A stretch of DNA of 64,000 nucleotides, from NCBI RefSeq assembly GCF_000226095.1, contig NC_016476.1:3348001-3412000 (forward strand), read 5' to 3'. The DNA is from Thermothelomyces thermophilus ATCC 42464. Its lineage: Eukaryota; Ascomycota; Sordariomycetes; Sordariales; Chaetomiaceae. Below the pieces are notes generated by a model. That model was not told the DNA's origin and ran no database searches. It saw nothing but the letters and a program-made list of their open reading frames with translations. Made by a program: the position numbers and the translations under genes. Positions 46,421 to 58,371 of the stretch are shown in pieces. Numbering within the stretch: the first letter of the stretch is position 1; each line of letters begins with the position of its first letter.

Positions 46421-46635
46421 CAGCTGACGCAGTCGGATTCAACACCTTGACAGGGTCTCAATCGCAGCAACAACAACAGCAACAACAGCAGCAGCAACCC
46501 AACCCACTTCCTCCGGCACGAGCACGCACCCGTACCGCATCCTTCACCTCCCGCTACTCCACGTATTCCAAGTACTCGTCCGGCGTGAGCGAGCTAGTCG
46601 TCGGCCGCGGCCGAGGGCACCATGGGCTGGGGTGA
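44752..46635 (+). CDS. Single-pass membrane protein with Ser/Thr-rich ectodomain (Mid2/Wsc sensor-like architecture)
   Basis: One exon as read, ATG 44752 to stop 46635, 627 residues. The open frame continues upstream but only with a TTG, so MASSGLPSGAFRTTINGRRC is the likely start. Residues ~1-230 are Ser/Thr/Pro/Ala-rich and probably O-mannosylated. One membrane segment (about 232-255, VAVAGGVIGGVVAISILAFF) is followed by a very basic stop-transfer RRRMKRRRR. The cytoplasmic part (about 265-627) has two similar NPFSD-type repeats (ENPFSDANAI, ADPFSDSNAI), and Ser and Gln homopolymers encoded by AGC and CAG repeats. No classical signal peptide is visible. The design resembles fungal cell-wall sensors, but no specific family is claimed. 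The stop at 46635 may not be the natural end: see the region 46622-46918. Confidence 0.75.
46382..46497 (+). repeat. AGC and CAG/CAA trinucleotide repeats inside the membrane protein gene
   Basis: AGC repeats (46386-46421) encode a Ser run, and CAG/CAA repeats (46465-46497) encode a Gln run. Both are in frame and likely length-variable. Confidence 0.85.
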
Positions 46636-46918
46636 CCCGGGGCCCGACGTCGGCCCGGGGAGTGCTGCGAGGCGGTGGGTAAGCTCTGGCAGCGGTGGTG
46701 GTGGCGGCGGCGGCGGCGGTAGTAGTAGTACCGATATGGTTATCAATGGTAAAGGGGGTGACGGTGCGCCGCTGCCGGACAGGAATGCGGCCGGAACGCA
46801 GGGTTGGATGGAACGGCTTGTAAGGGAGAGGAACGTCGCTTTTGGGCGCGAGGGTCAGCTGGGGAGTGATCTCAGGTTGAGTGGAGGGAGTTCGGGGAGT
46901 GTGGGAAAGGCAATGTGA
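46622..46918 (+). other. Probable C-terminal continuation of the membrane protein in another frame
   Basis: A frame offset by one base from the upstream gene is open from 46622 to a stop at 46918. It reads GDPGPDVGPGSAARRWVSSG, then a Gly run, and ends SSGSVGKAM. A short basic GKA(M/L) end is what I expect for this kind of fungal membrane protein. A run of four G at 46629-46632 is where a single-base difference would join the frames. A missed intron is the alternative, but I found no good GT..AG pair. Confidence 0.4.
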
Positions 46919-48417
46919 TGTCTTTGAGTTGTTGAATGGCATTGGAAACAGGGCAAGGATCGCCGCTCAGGTGGTTCTCACTCTCATCCTTCCCCGGTTA
47001 TGGCTCCAGGGAGGGGGATGGGGCCGGCCTTGCTGAGCTTCGCATCGTGGGCGTGGCTGGTGCCACCATCTACCGATTGGTTGCATGCCAAGTGCTCCAT
47101 GTTGTCGAGCCTTCATCGCTTCAAAAACATGTATGCCACCCTGCCAGACGAAATGGCCCAAGCTGAACCACAATCCTGAGCAGCAACAAGGTTAAAGGGC
47201 AAAGCGATGGAGAAATGCGGGATGGACCGTACACAAACGTTGACAGCAGATGATGAAAGCAAAGGTGTCGAAGGGCAGCAGATCCCTCGCTTGACTTCTA
47301 GCACTCAGCTAGAAGTTCCGCCTGCGATTGGTATTACAGGATGCGTCCATTCTCACGGATGACCGTGGCCCATATACAATCAAGTTCCCAAACAAAGATG
47401 GATCTCATTACCCGAACACATCCAAGTGACAAAGCTACTCTGTCGTCTTGTCTTTTCATCACTGTTCGCGAGACTCGGGACACCCAAGCAAACAACAGAA
47501 ACCAAACCCAAGCATATCCAAGACATTGCAATCTTTAATCATTCATTCATGCACACTAATTAAAGCTTCCAATCGCCGCTGGCACCACTCATACCAGGAG
47601 CTCCTATTGTCCGACTCCTTCAGCTCGCTCGACCCCGGCTCCAGCTCCACCGTGGGTTATCATACGGCCATCTGATTGGCTTCTGCCGCGCAACGCCACA
47701 AAACGCGAACCAAACTCGAAAAGTCGCGTGAAACGCGTCTCAGCAGCGCGGGGTTTCCCAGCCACCACCTTGATTGGCCTGCAAGCACTCAGACCTGCTT
47801 CCTCGAACCAACAAATCCTCCGACCAAGCGATCCAACATACCTGCGCCCCTCATCTTCTTGCGTCCCTGCCGACGAACAACCCCTCCCCCCCGCCTCCGC
47901 CTTCCGATTGATCTCGAGATTCACGATCAACTCATCTATCGTAACACTCGATATTCAATTTCTAGACCCCGCCTGTCGGTTCCATTCGTGCAACTTGAAG
48001 TAAGCAAAGTAGTCGTAGTAAACAAAGGAAAGGTGCCGATCCTGGCTCGCGTGCTTCGATGTCATTGCTCGCTCATGCGCAGTTCTCAATGACGTCGTGT
48101 AGTCCGCTGACAACGGGTGATGGTGGTGGTGGCGGTGTTGTAACATTGTTAGGCAGTCTCGAGGTGGGGTAAAGTAAACATGAAGGTGACCGCGAGAAAC
48201 CGAAACGCCAATGCTCCCAAGAATGTAGACTTAGGCGGGAAGTAGACTGAAAAGAAAACAGCTGCTGATTGCCGAGCAAGGAGGTTTCAGGAGGTATCGA
48301 AAAGCAATCCGGTCCTCATTTGCGGTTGGGATGAGAACAACCATATGGGAACATTGATGGGAAAGAGTTGGACGATAACCGACAGGAGCAAACTTTCGGA
48401 TGACGGCGAACGGCCCC
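46919..48417. other. 1.5 kb gap between convergent genes
   Basis: It holds the 3' flanks of the membrane protein and Whi5/Nrm1-like genes. No coding sequence, RNA gene or repeat that I can support. Confidence 0.5.
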
Positions 48418-49499
48418 TTATGAGGGAGTATCGTCGAAAGTGAGACGTCTCCTCGTCGCGCTGCGTGGTGTCTTGCCTCCTGTGAGAGGGGTCTTCCACG
48501 GCTTCTGCGCCGGGCTGGGCGTCATATGCAAAAACTCGGCGAAGTCGAAACCGAGGCCAGGAGTCGCTGGGTAAGGGTTCCCCCCGCCGGGGGTAGTCAT
48601 CATCGAGGACGGCAGCGCTAGCTTGTTCTTCGGTGGCGGCGTGGATGGGGGGTCCATCCGGTTCTTCGGCGGGTTCGCAGGGGAGGGAGATGCAGCCAGA
48701 TATAGGAGCAGATCCGCACCCTCCTCAGTCTTGGACTCGTCCGCTGTTTGCTTGTCCCTTGGCTTCTTGACCAGGCTGCGGCTTCGCATAGGCGGTGTTC
48801 GGGGCGGCGATACTCGCACATGGCTGGCTTGGAAGGAGTGGGTTGGTAAATCGTCCTCATCATCAGAATTGGCAGCGTAGTTGGTGGTAAGAACGTCATT
48901 GATCTGCCGGGATCCGGAATAGAAAGACAGATCTGGGCCGGTTGACGTAGTGAAATGTTGCTGACGCCTCGGTTTTATTGGCGACGATTGAGTGAAATGG
49001 TGATGGGTCGAGAAAGACCTGTACGCTGTCGGGGACTGGCGAAACCGCTTGCTCGGGCTCGAGAACGTTTCGTCGAAGGAGGCAAGATAGGTACGCTTCC
49101 TGTGCCCGCTGCTGCCGTTGCTGGACCCAATGGCATCGGAAAACAGCGGTGCCTTGAGCGGCGAGCTCATCAGCGTCCTGGATGGGTATGGAAGGTCGGA
49201 AGCGCTAGAGGAGGAGTCGGACAGGATATCGCCATCCTGCAAGCGTCTGCGGCGCATCTCCTGCTCGAACTTTGGCTCTATCGTGTCGAGTGTCTCGTTC
49301 ACCAGGTTATGCTTTGTCTTGAACTGCGCGAGGGCAAGACGGTTTTGGAGCCTTCGGGCCATCTGAGGCAGAAGCGAGCGTCCGTCAGCTTCCCATCCCT
49401 GCTAAAAGGAGGCAACAGCCGTACCTTGCTGATTTCAGCCCTCTTGAGCACCCTATCCGCCACGACCTCGGGCTTTTTCTTCGACGGCGACGACATCAT
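48418..49499 (-). CDS. Whi5/Nrm1-family G1/S transcriptional corepressor-like protein
   Basis: Two exons on the minus strand, 49499-49425 and 49362-48418, give 1020 nt (339 residues). The intron joins RVLKRAEISK to MARRLQNRLALAQFKTKHN, and the RLxLAxxKxxxN pattern is the core of the Whi5/Nrm1 GTB motif that docks on SBF/MBF. A second conserved block, ADLLLYLAASPSPA, lies at about 241-254. The rest is Ser/Pro-rich with many SP/TP sites (SPSK, SPPRTPP, TPPP, TPSP, KTPR), as expected for a target of cyclin-dependent kinase. By family, such proteins hold G1/S genes off until phosphorylated. Two consecutive ATGs start the frame (49499 and 49496). Whether this is the Whi5 or the Nrm1 orthologue cannot be decided from sequence alone. 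Confidence 0.8.
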
Positions 49500-51974
49500 G
49501 TTGCGGGTGGTATAAAATTGCGGGTTGACGCCGTTCTAAAGGTAAGGAGGAAGCCGGAGGTCAAGAAGTATGTGGTCTGAGGTCTCCAGCTGTTCGAGGC
49601 AAGGCGCTGGGCGCCTAAACCCTGCGTGAAGGAACTTGGTCGAGACTTCGTCGCTTGTCGCGGGCAGATTCGCTCGAGGGTAAGGTTTGCAAGCTGCTTT
49701 TCAGCTGGTCACCTTATTTGGGACACAGCTGGCGTTGGGAGGACAGGAAAGGAAGAAACTGCGTACTGCATAAAGATGGAGAGGTTTGAGCGCCGGAGAG
49801 GACGGGACGGGATGCAGGAGCAAATTCACATTCCTGTGGAGACCGGCAGATTACCAAGTACACTATTCCCTACAAGTACCTTGCTTGGTACACTGCTGTA
49901 AAAACTGGCCCCTGGGCTGGGGACGTACCTGCCTACACTAGGCGACCCACCACCTGCAGCTTGCGGCGCAGGGCGAACTGGGGCAGCTCGGCAGGCTGCC
50001 TAACACAGGGATTGGAGATTGGCCAGTAAATGTGTCAGTTGCGGGAAGTGAGCTACGATTCTGCATATACCTAATAAAGATGGTAACAGCAGTATGTCCT
50101 GTATGTATGTACACAGTACACTACATCACTCAGTAGTATAGGGATACCATTAACTACTGCTAAGTCAGGTAGGTGGGTAGCTCCCATTCATTTTAGCCCA
50201 TTTGATCCCCACCAAGCAAAACAACAGCTAAGCGGCGCTCTGCCCTGGTGCCAGTGTTTAACTTTTAGTGCACTCTCAATTTGTCTGCACTACTTTGCAC
50301 TCCTATTGATTGACAGGCGGATTATTAAGGCGGCTTCTGAACGAAGGTGCCATCTGGCTGGTAGGCGGGTTCGAAAACAGCTGGAAGCTTCTGGAGACCC
50401 AACGTTGGACAGCAAAACTCGATAGCAGTCGCAAAATTCGTACATACATACATTGGGATGTAGTGTAGTTGTCCTGTACGTAGGGTGTTCACGTCCCACC
50501 ATATTACATTCCTACGTAATGCAACATGTGCACATGTGGCATACATGCTCACATGGGCACCCGGCACCTTCGATTAGTACCTACTACGCGCGTGAAATCT
50601 TGTATCCACATGCGTTTCTACAACGTAGGTTCCGTTCCCTGCTGAATGCTTGCCGCAGCAGATGAGATCAGCGCCCCTCTGTTTGTAGTGTGCGGAGTGT
50701 ACTGTTATTATGTCTTCCAGATGGCTCACCACGTGTTGCACACCTCGTATTTCGCCATTATCGGGCAGCCTACTACCCTTTACAGCTCCACAGACATCGC
50801 TAGAATCGCAACATGCAACCCTAGGTTTCGAAAACTGGAGCAAAATATCAGATCGCCTTTCATTCACTTAATCATGCGATGGACGTCTAGATCATGCTCT
50901 GACTGGCAAGGAGGAGCAGAGGTACGAAAGAGGAAAGAACCCATCAATAGCTCTTACGACACTCGTATTCATTACCTCGCTGATAACTGCTTTCCTTTTT
51001 CGGCGGGAAGAAGAGAAATGGATCCTGCTGACCAAAGGTAACGTTTTCTGTTGTTAACCCAGGGCCATTTGGTCGGCACCCAGGTCACTACCTCAATACC
51101 AAGGGAGCCCAGGTCTTCATGAACGATTTCTGATGCCCGTGTTCCCTCTTCCCAGCCCTTTCTATGCTTTTTATCTGCCAGCCGCTGTGGAGATTTTGAT
51201 CACCTAGGAACGCGCGCGCCGCACTCTTCACATTCCTTGATTAGACGAAGACTCTTCCCAGTTCCAGCCGTTGGAAATCCCTGCTCTCTAGCCAACAAAA
51301 ACGGTTCCACGTTTCGATCTCAAACAGTTGGAGACACAGGCACACCGTGGATCCTGCATTTACTGGTCAACGGACCAGCTTTCCGGCCCCATCGCCGTCC
51401 CACCTCAATTGCGTTGATCGCTTCGGCGAATATGAGACACAACGACGGGATTGCGCCTAGAACGAAAAAAGAATAGGGACGATCGAAAACTGTCGAGCCC
51501 ACGGACGCTGATTACCGGGCCCCAGTTCTTTATCATTATCGTTTGCTCGCCGGCCATCCAATGAACCGGGAATTGCGCATGTAACTACGGAGTAACTAGT
51601 GTACTATGGTACACACAGGAGGAGCAGCGGCGGCCTAATAACACGACATACGTCATCCATCCCCGGAGACAAACTTGAGCCCTCGCCGCTCCACAGTGGG
51701 AAGCGTAGGCGATTACGACAAACCACCACTCGAAACTCGGACGGAACATAAGGGCTGGAGCTCCGGAATTCGGTGGACACGAATCTCGCGCACCTGCAAT
51801 AGCAAGTCTATTCCACTCGCTTTTAATTGCACGGTGTTGTCGTTCACGGCCAATCTTTGTTGTCAGGGTGGCTCTGGCAGCTTTCCGAACCTGTTTTGCG
51901 ATCCCTTGTCTCGTTAGCTTTCTCTGCCGCTCTCATTTCGGAGAAGAAAACGCACGCCGGTATTCTAAGCAACA
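49500..51974. other. 2.5 kb gap between divergent Whi5/Nrm1-like and metallopeptidase genes
   Basis: It must hold both promoters. A GTATGTATGTACACAGTAC-type stretch lies near 50101-50125, and GTAC words recur at 50440-50500 and 51585-51615. No coding sequence is recognised. Confidence 0.5.
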
Positions 51975-54503
51975 ATGCCTCCCTCGTTTCTGAGCTTGAA
52001 GGAGTTGCGAAGACGATCACGGGCGAGCTTCAAAACCGAACGCTCCACAGACGAATCGAGCGAAGCTAGCAACCATACAACCCCAACCAATGGCTCATTG
52101 ACACCCCCTTCGATAGGAGCAGAATCGGACCCGGCCTTAAATCTGCAATTCAAAGACCAACCGCAATCACAATCCGCTCCACCTACTGCAGTCGCGAGGC
52201 CGCAGCCTCACCCCCTTCCAAATGCCAGTAACCGTTTCAGTGTTTCGGGCATGATCGGTCTGGGATCACCAGTCCCGGCTGGAAGGGGTCCAAGCCTGCC
52301 CATTTCGCATTATTCTCCTCGGATAAGTAATGTGGCAGATGGCTCGTGGGTAGGAGCCCTGTTATCACTGCGGGTTTCGTGCCTGGTACTTCTGGATATG
52401 TTTGGTTGCTAACGAGCAGAAGGTCTACCAAAAGGTTCTACTCGTCCACGGCACCATTGGCGAGCCATTTCATCCGTCACTTGACGGCACGCTTACCGTG
52501 AGCCGCCTCGACGACCACTTTCCCCCGATTTCATGGCCAGTGCACAATTCTTGCTTCAAAGCACTGGTATATCTGTTGCCCGGGGCCAACCGCTTTCGGT
52601 TCGACTTTTCTAGCCCGAAGCTCGCCAACAGCGGATCTTCCAACCCTATCCACAGCTCTCATTTGACAGTTCACATGATCCCCCCTGCCGGGGCACCTCC
52701 TCTGCAACTAGCGATTCTTTTGGCAAAAGACTCCCCCGGTACATTCGACGCAGTACCGGCGCGGGTCGAAAGGGAAGGGAACGGGTTGGACACGGCGATT
52801 CGCAAGTTCCGCATGGCAGCCTACCTCTGGCAGGCGTTTACGGCTGAGCAGATGTCGCGCAACAAGCTTGGGCGACGTACCTTCAGGTTCGAAGAGGAAT
52901 GGACGACGGGCTCGGCAAACCTCCGAGACAGACAGACTGGTACCCTCCGATCCGAAGCGCGAGTGCATGTCATTCGGACCGAGAAGACCTTAGCGGAGCT
53001 CCGTGATATCAATCTGGCACAGCAAAATACTAACGCCACGGACGCAGGGGGCCTTTATGGTATTACGGCAGATGCTGTGCGCGATTACTTCAAACCGCTC
53101 CCGGGACAAAAGTTGTACGTGTCCGTAATGCTGCTAGATGCGCATTGGGATAAAGACTCGAAGACAATTGTCGGGCATGCTGCCCTCGGCGGACAGGTCG
53201 GCGATTTGCACCTTGGTATCTTTGGATCTCACTGCCTCCAGAGCTACCCAACATGCTTCGAAGAGGTAGTACCGGCCTTTACGGATTGTACGCCGACCGA
53301 CACCAACTACGTCGGCAACGACTGCAATGACGCCGGATCCTCCTGGGAAGCTGCTAATATAGGCATTGGCGCCCACCTGCACGAGGTTGGGCACCTCTTC
53401 GGTTTGCCCCATGAAGAAAGCGGCGTCATGCTAAGAGACTACGTAAAACTCAACCGGACCTTTCTCACTCGCGAGGCCTACTCCACAAGAACGCGTTCGA
53501 GGGGCGGATTTGTCTCTCAAGAAGATGAGTGTACCTGGCATCGGCTCGATTGCCTTCATTTCCGCAGCCATCCCTGCTTCCGCCTCCCCAACGACCCCGT
53601 GCTTAACCCGGATGACAGCGTCCAGGGCTGGCCCATGGAAAATGGGACTCTGACCGTCACAGCTGCAACAGGCGTTGCCTACGTTGAGATCTACGGCGAG
53701 GGTGATGACGTGTGCCACGCCTGGGTCGAGTACCAGCCTGAGAACGGCGGGCCAGTGCTGAGGTCTGTCTCGCTGAGTGAGCATGACTTGCGAGCTAGGC
53801 TGCCAGAGGGCAAGCGGAAGGGCGTACTACGAATCTCGGTCAAGTCATACGGCGGCGGGTCCTTGGTTGTAGACGACTTCAGCAAGCTCTGCTCCAAAGA
53901 GGCAGCTTGCCTGAGACTTCCTAGTGCGATGCCCGGTTTGCCCAAGATGGCGTTCCGGGGGAAGAAGCTGGGCTTGTCGCAGATGGAGGGCTCGGAAGCC
54001 CACGAAGTTGTATTCACAAGCGCGCTCAAGCACGATCGAGTACTGTCCAAGGTGATAGTATATCATGGCTTGGCGGTAGACGGGATGGAGTTCGTCTATG
54101 ATGACGATTCGAGGCAAGTGTTTGGTAAAAAAGGAGGCAAAGCGGGCGGTGATGTATTTGATATGGGTAAGAACCGCCATGCGTGTTCCCTTCTGGTTTG
54201 GAGATTTCTGACCTAGCCTCCCAGACATACGCCGGGGCGAGTACATTACGGGCTTCTTCGTTCGCTCTGGGTTCTGGATCGATGCTATCCAAGTATTGAC
54301 CAGCCTGGGCAGGAGGAGTCCGTTGTTCGGGAATCCTCACGGCGGTGATCCGTATGTTCTCGGTCCTGCTCTTCCTGATGTTTTACTCTTGCTGACTGGT
54401 TCTCAGGCATACCTTAATACCTCCGAGAGGCTATAACATATGCGGCGTTACGGGCAGTTGTGGCCCGTGGCTGGACGGATTCTCCGTTATTATCACGAAG
54501 TAA
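51975..54503 (+). CDS. Putative zinc metallopeptidase (Metallopep/PF12044 type) with a C-terminal jacalin-like lectin domain
   Basis: Four exons, 51975-52349, 52420-54166, 54225-54351 and 54407-54503, total 2346 nt (781 residues). Residues 1-125 are basic and Ser/Pro-rich. The next block (KVYQKVLLVHGTIGEP) starts the conserved part. The catalytic site HEVGHLFGLPH (446-456) fits HExxHxxGxxH, with EESGVM just after, as in metzincin-like enzymes. Residues ~640-781 look like a jacalin-type beta-prism: FRGKKLGLSQMEG, DRVLSKVIVYHGLAVDGMEF, GEYITGFFVRSG, and the end GYNICGVTGSCGPWLDGFSV. Yeast YIL108W belongs to the same uncharacterised peptidase family (family knowledge). No signal peptide is visible, so a cytosolic location is likely. 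Exons 3 and 4 are short and needed to complete the lectin fold. Substrate is unknown. Confidence 0.88.
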
Positions 54504-55485
54504 AGCCTGCTGTTTGGAAACGCCGTGGTACCACACTTCCAGCCGAATGGGCCACGTTGTTCTTGAACAAAGCCGACAACTGTCAGCGGAGAGGCATGTC
54601 CTTACTGGCCTTTGGGTGGTGACACACACCACCTTCACTAGGACAACCCTTTTATGCTCTTCTGCGGATAATGGCCACAGCAATGCGGATGGCATGTTCA
54701 TCGGTTGATATGTACACGTACAACTTAATGCTAATTCCGGCATGCAAGGGATGCGAGAGTGGTTGGGATAATAAGGTTCATTTAGATGGCTTGGGAAGGT
54801 GGAATATGTCTGGCCCTAAAACACCGTTAAGCCACAGTTTCATTGATAAAAGTGATGCTGAGTCACGAGGTTATTAGAGCTATTTCTGTCACGGGTCTTA
54901 CCAATGGTTATAATGTACACACACATCCGTTTGTGCTCTCGGACCCTGCCAGTTTTGGAACGTATTAACTACCTCCTCCGCGTGTGAAGAGAACCGGCTC
55001 TTGTTAGAATACTTAATTTCCCAGGCAAGACCGGTCAAGCCTAGCATAATGATAAGGGCTGGGCGAGGATCGTTCCCAAGGCACCTGTCAGTATGATCTT
55101 CCATGAAAGTACAACAACCATGGGTAGTATTGGATTCCCGTCACTAGGAAGATTCCACATAACAAGATCATTGGAGGAAACCCGGTACATTCATTTCCTT
55201 CCCCGAAACCGACATAAAACGCCTGCTTTTGAGCTCCTTACCCCTAACTCCATGCTAATACTCCCCGAGAGCACCCAAAAGGTAACTCGTACTTATGAGA
55301 ACAAAGGAACACCACGGTACATGCTAGTAACGTGCTCTTCCCCGTAACTCCTGGCATCCTCTCAGCCATAGAGACAGTTTGAAATGACAAAAAGTAAAGA
55401 GGCATATGCTTAGACTACATGGGATCGTTAGCCCGTGTGAATACCAGCCAGCCGAACAATCAGCCCTAATTCCTACGCCGGGAAA
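54504..55485. other. Gap between convergent metallopeptidase and HAD-family genes
   Basis: Almost 1 kb, rather AT-rich compared with the genes; nothing recognised. Confidence 0.55.
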
Positions 55486-57429
55486 TCAGTAGAAGTTATT
55501 CAGCTCGGTATTACCACCAGCACCGGGCCCAGAATACCCATTCCCTGGCCGTTGTTGTTGTTGTTGAACCTGATGCTGTAGACCATTGTAGAACCCTGGG
55601 TTTGCTGGATTTGACGGACCCTTGGGGATATTTTGATCCGGCGGGAAGCGCTGCGGGTCGTCCTCGTACATCTGCGCGAAGCCCACAGATTGGGTATCCC
55701 GCCCGCCGACATCGTCCAACGACTTGTAGTGATGCCCTCCGCCATGCCCACCGCGGCCGCCACGGCCGCCCTTAGCCGCGCCGCTGCGCTGGTTTCTGAA
55801 TCCGCGATTCATATTGCCGCCACCGCGAAAGTTACCTCTGCCGGCGCCCCCGCCACGGCCACCGCCGCCACCACCACCGGTATAGTTGGCCTGATGGTGG
55901 AATTGCCGGTGCTGTTGCTGGACGCCGCCCGAGGGCCGCGAGCGGAAGTCGTCTTGGGCGGCCGTGTGCTTTCGCTTGCTGTTGAGCGCTTTGCCGTGGT
56001 GGAACGGACCGTCGACCAAATTTTGGAAACCCTCGGGCTCGATGCGTAACAAGATCTTTTCACCGACAGTAGTTTCGAAGCGAAACGCCTTATCCGGCGG
56101 TACGGGCTGCCACTTCTGTATCTTGCCGGCCTCAGCGTGGCGGGCACCTTTGCGTAAGGCAAGCACCACTAGCGGAACCGGGTCCCCAGTGTGAAAACTG
56201 GCTGTTTCTGGGACAGGCTTGACGCATACCGCCCAGATGGTGTTTTCGTGGTTGGCGGTACCGGTTACTTCCCAGGTCATCTTGCTTCCTATGCCGCCAA
56301 CTTTCTCGAGGATAGCTGGTGGGCAGGGTCGGGGACATATCATGATGTTGTTCGCGTGAAACTTGAGTTCACCCTCGGGCAAATCCTGAGGCGTTTGTGC
56401 AAACGTGAGCAGCCGCTGGGTGTCGGCGTTGTTGATCATGTAACCTGTGTAAAAGACGGTCTTCTTGATGGCCAGGCGCTCGCCCTTGTTGCCACGCCGT
56501 CGTTTAGACACGGCGGCATTATGCTCTGAAATGATCTGCTGTACTTCAGCCACTTCAACGATGGGGTCGAGGTAGGTGGCCACATCGGCTACCTGAATGA
56601 CCTCGCCATTAATGGTTCCTCGCGCGGCCGGGCCACCTACCCCGTTTAGCTTCTTGAGATTGTACTCGTCGAGAAAATCACGAAAGCCCTTAACGTGCTT
56701 TATCCTGTCTTCATATATCCGGATCTCTTCAGCATGCCGGTATGTCTCCAGTAGAGCCTCCAAGAACGTCTGCTTGAAAATCATGGTGTTGGCGAAGCGC
56801 TCGTTGTTTGGGCCGACGGCGGGCTTCAAGGAGATCAGGTCAAACTCAAGACCCTTACTAGCAACCATGCGCTTGATCAGATCGCTGAAGCCAGATTCTG
56901 AACGGCCCGTGAGAAGGACGCAGAGCGCGTCCTTCTGTTTGTTACTGAGGTGAATGAGCTCGACGATCTTCTCATTCCACCAACCATTCCACGCGCGCGG
57001 CTCTTCCTTGTCAATACCCTCGCCGGTTGCGGCAAGAATGCGTGAATCGTGCCACCACCCGCCGTTGACGAAAGCATCGGGGTTCGACAGTGTTCCAATC
57101 GTCTGTCCATTCCACAGCTTGGGGTTTGGCAAAGGCGTCTTGAAGACTGCAGAGAGACATATTAGCAAAGCCTGGATTAAACAACATCAAAGGAAACCAA
57201 AAAAGAGAAACGGAGCCATACGCGTATTGTCAAAGTCGTAGACGTGGATTGCCTTGATTTTGTCGGCGGGAGGCAGCTGCTTGTCGAGTATAGACCATCG
57301 TCCCATCGCCGTCACTGTGTGCTCGCTGCCGGTATTCGCGACGCCATTCTTGTAAGCCGCGTACGCTGTTGAACCCATGGCTTGACGTGTCAAGCTCGAG
57401 AGACGCGACAACCAAGCGGTACGAACCAT
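55486..57429 (-). CDS. HAD-superfamily 'Swiss Army Knife' RNA-repair-like protein (HAD_SAK_1) with RGG-rich tail
   Basis: Two exons on the minus strand, 57429-57222 and 57146-55486, give 1869 nt (622 residues). The intron falls inside HAD motif I: splicing produces HVYDFDNTLFKTPLPNPKLW (nucleophile D65, general acid D67). A Thr/Ser motif II candidate is VLLTGRSESGF. The conserved domain of this family, predicted to act in RNA repair or processing, covers about 60-300. A middle region includes KMTWEVTGTANHENTIWAVC. The last ~130 residues are low complexity: RGG/GRGG clusters (about 500-545), a GHGGGHH segment, and Gln runs near the end. RGG boxes bind RNA and support an RNA-related role, but the reaction is not established. 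The start could also be Met18 (57378). Confidence 0.85.
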
Positions 57430-57918
57430 GGAAGGTTCATCGCGTGCCGACGTCGATGACCGCGAGAGTTGAACCTGACGCCACACTAACAATTTCCTGT
57501 TTGGACCACAAGGTGTGGCGGGAATCAAGTGGGGCATGATTGGGGACTGTGGCCCGCCGTGTATCGATAACAAGAACAGGGCTGCATGCCAGGCACTCGT
57601 TCATCCATCGAATACGAACATAACAGATGCCCAAACATGGGAATGTCTGTCGATCGATGACCGCCGACCAAGCCACCTTCACCAGAAGGAACTTCTATCG
57701 CAATGGCATTTTTGTGTCTAGAAGTCGAAGCCCTGATCTACCCAACTCGAAGAACCGCCGAGACAAATAGCGACACGCAAACAACTTCCCGTCCTCCCAA
57801 CCTTGACGCCACTCGTGTGGTTTATGACCCTCGCCTAAACGCCTTTGCAATGCTGAAAGATATGTTCGCGGAAATTTCTTGACCACAGAACTGTCTGAAC
57901 TTTTTGACAACGTAATGC
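57430..57918. other. Gap between HAD_SAK and Bud20 genes (same strand)
   Basis: About 490 bp holding the HAD_SAK promoter and the Bud20 3' end; nothing else is seen. Confidence 0.55.
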
Positions 57919-58371
57919 TCATGACATCTCAACATCTTGAGACCTTGTCTTTTGAGGCCCGTTGTCCGTCCTGAACCCTATCGCAGCTGCCGCCTCCTCA
58001 TGAGTGTAAGGCCCTTCTTTCAGCTGCTTGAGCCTAGAACACCGGTTAGTGAGATCGCGCTGGTTGGCGGGAGACAAGCGACTCACCTCCTCTTGTGAGG
58101 TTTGCCTTTCCTGTGAGCGACCAGACTCGTCTCGGTCTCGAACCACTTTGCGCATTCAATGCAGTAATGGCGGCCAAAGCCCGGCAGGTCCTCAGCGGCC
58201 TTGGTCTCCTTGTACAGTTGTAGGTGCCTGGGTGACGTGAGGTCGGCCTTAATCTGGTCGAGATCGCTGGGGGCTATCAGTTACGAATGTAGTCTGAAAT
58301 GGCCTGTGCCTTAGAACTTACCGAACTCGCCGTCGCGTTTTTGTTTTGGTGCGCTTCGCAAAGATTCCCAT
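57919..58371 (-). CDS. bud20: Bud20-type C2H2 zinc finger protein, pre-60S shuttling factor
   Basis: Three exons on the minus strand, 58371-58322, 58266-58087 and 58033-57919, total 345 nt (114 residues). Bud20 rides with the pre-60S ribosomal particle from nucleus to cytoplasm and is needed for its export. The N-terminus is basic (MGIFAKRTKTKTRRRVR), followed by DLDQIKADLTSPRHLQLYKE and a single zinc finger with C52, C55, H68 and H74 in YCIECAKWFETETSLVAHRK. A basic HKRRLKQLKEG and the tail EEAAAAIGFRTDNGPQKTRS complete it. No single open frame shows the whole protein; three small exons in matching phases do. The length suits filamentous fungi, while yeast Bud20 is longer. Confidence 0.92.
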
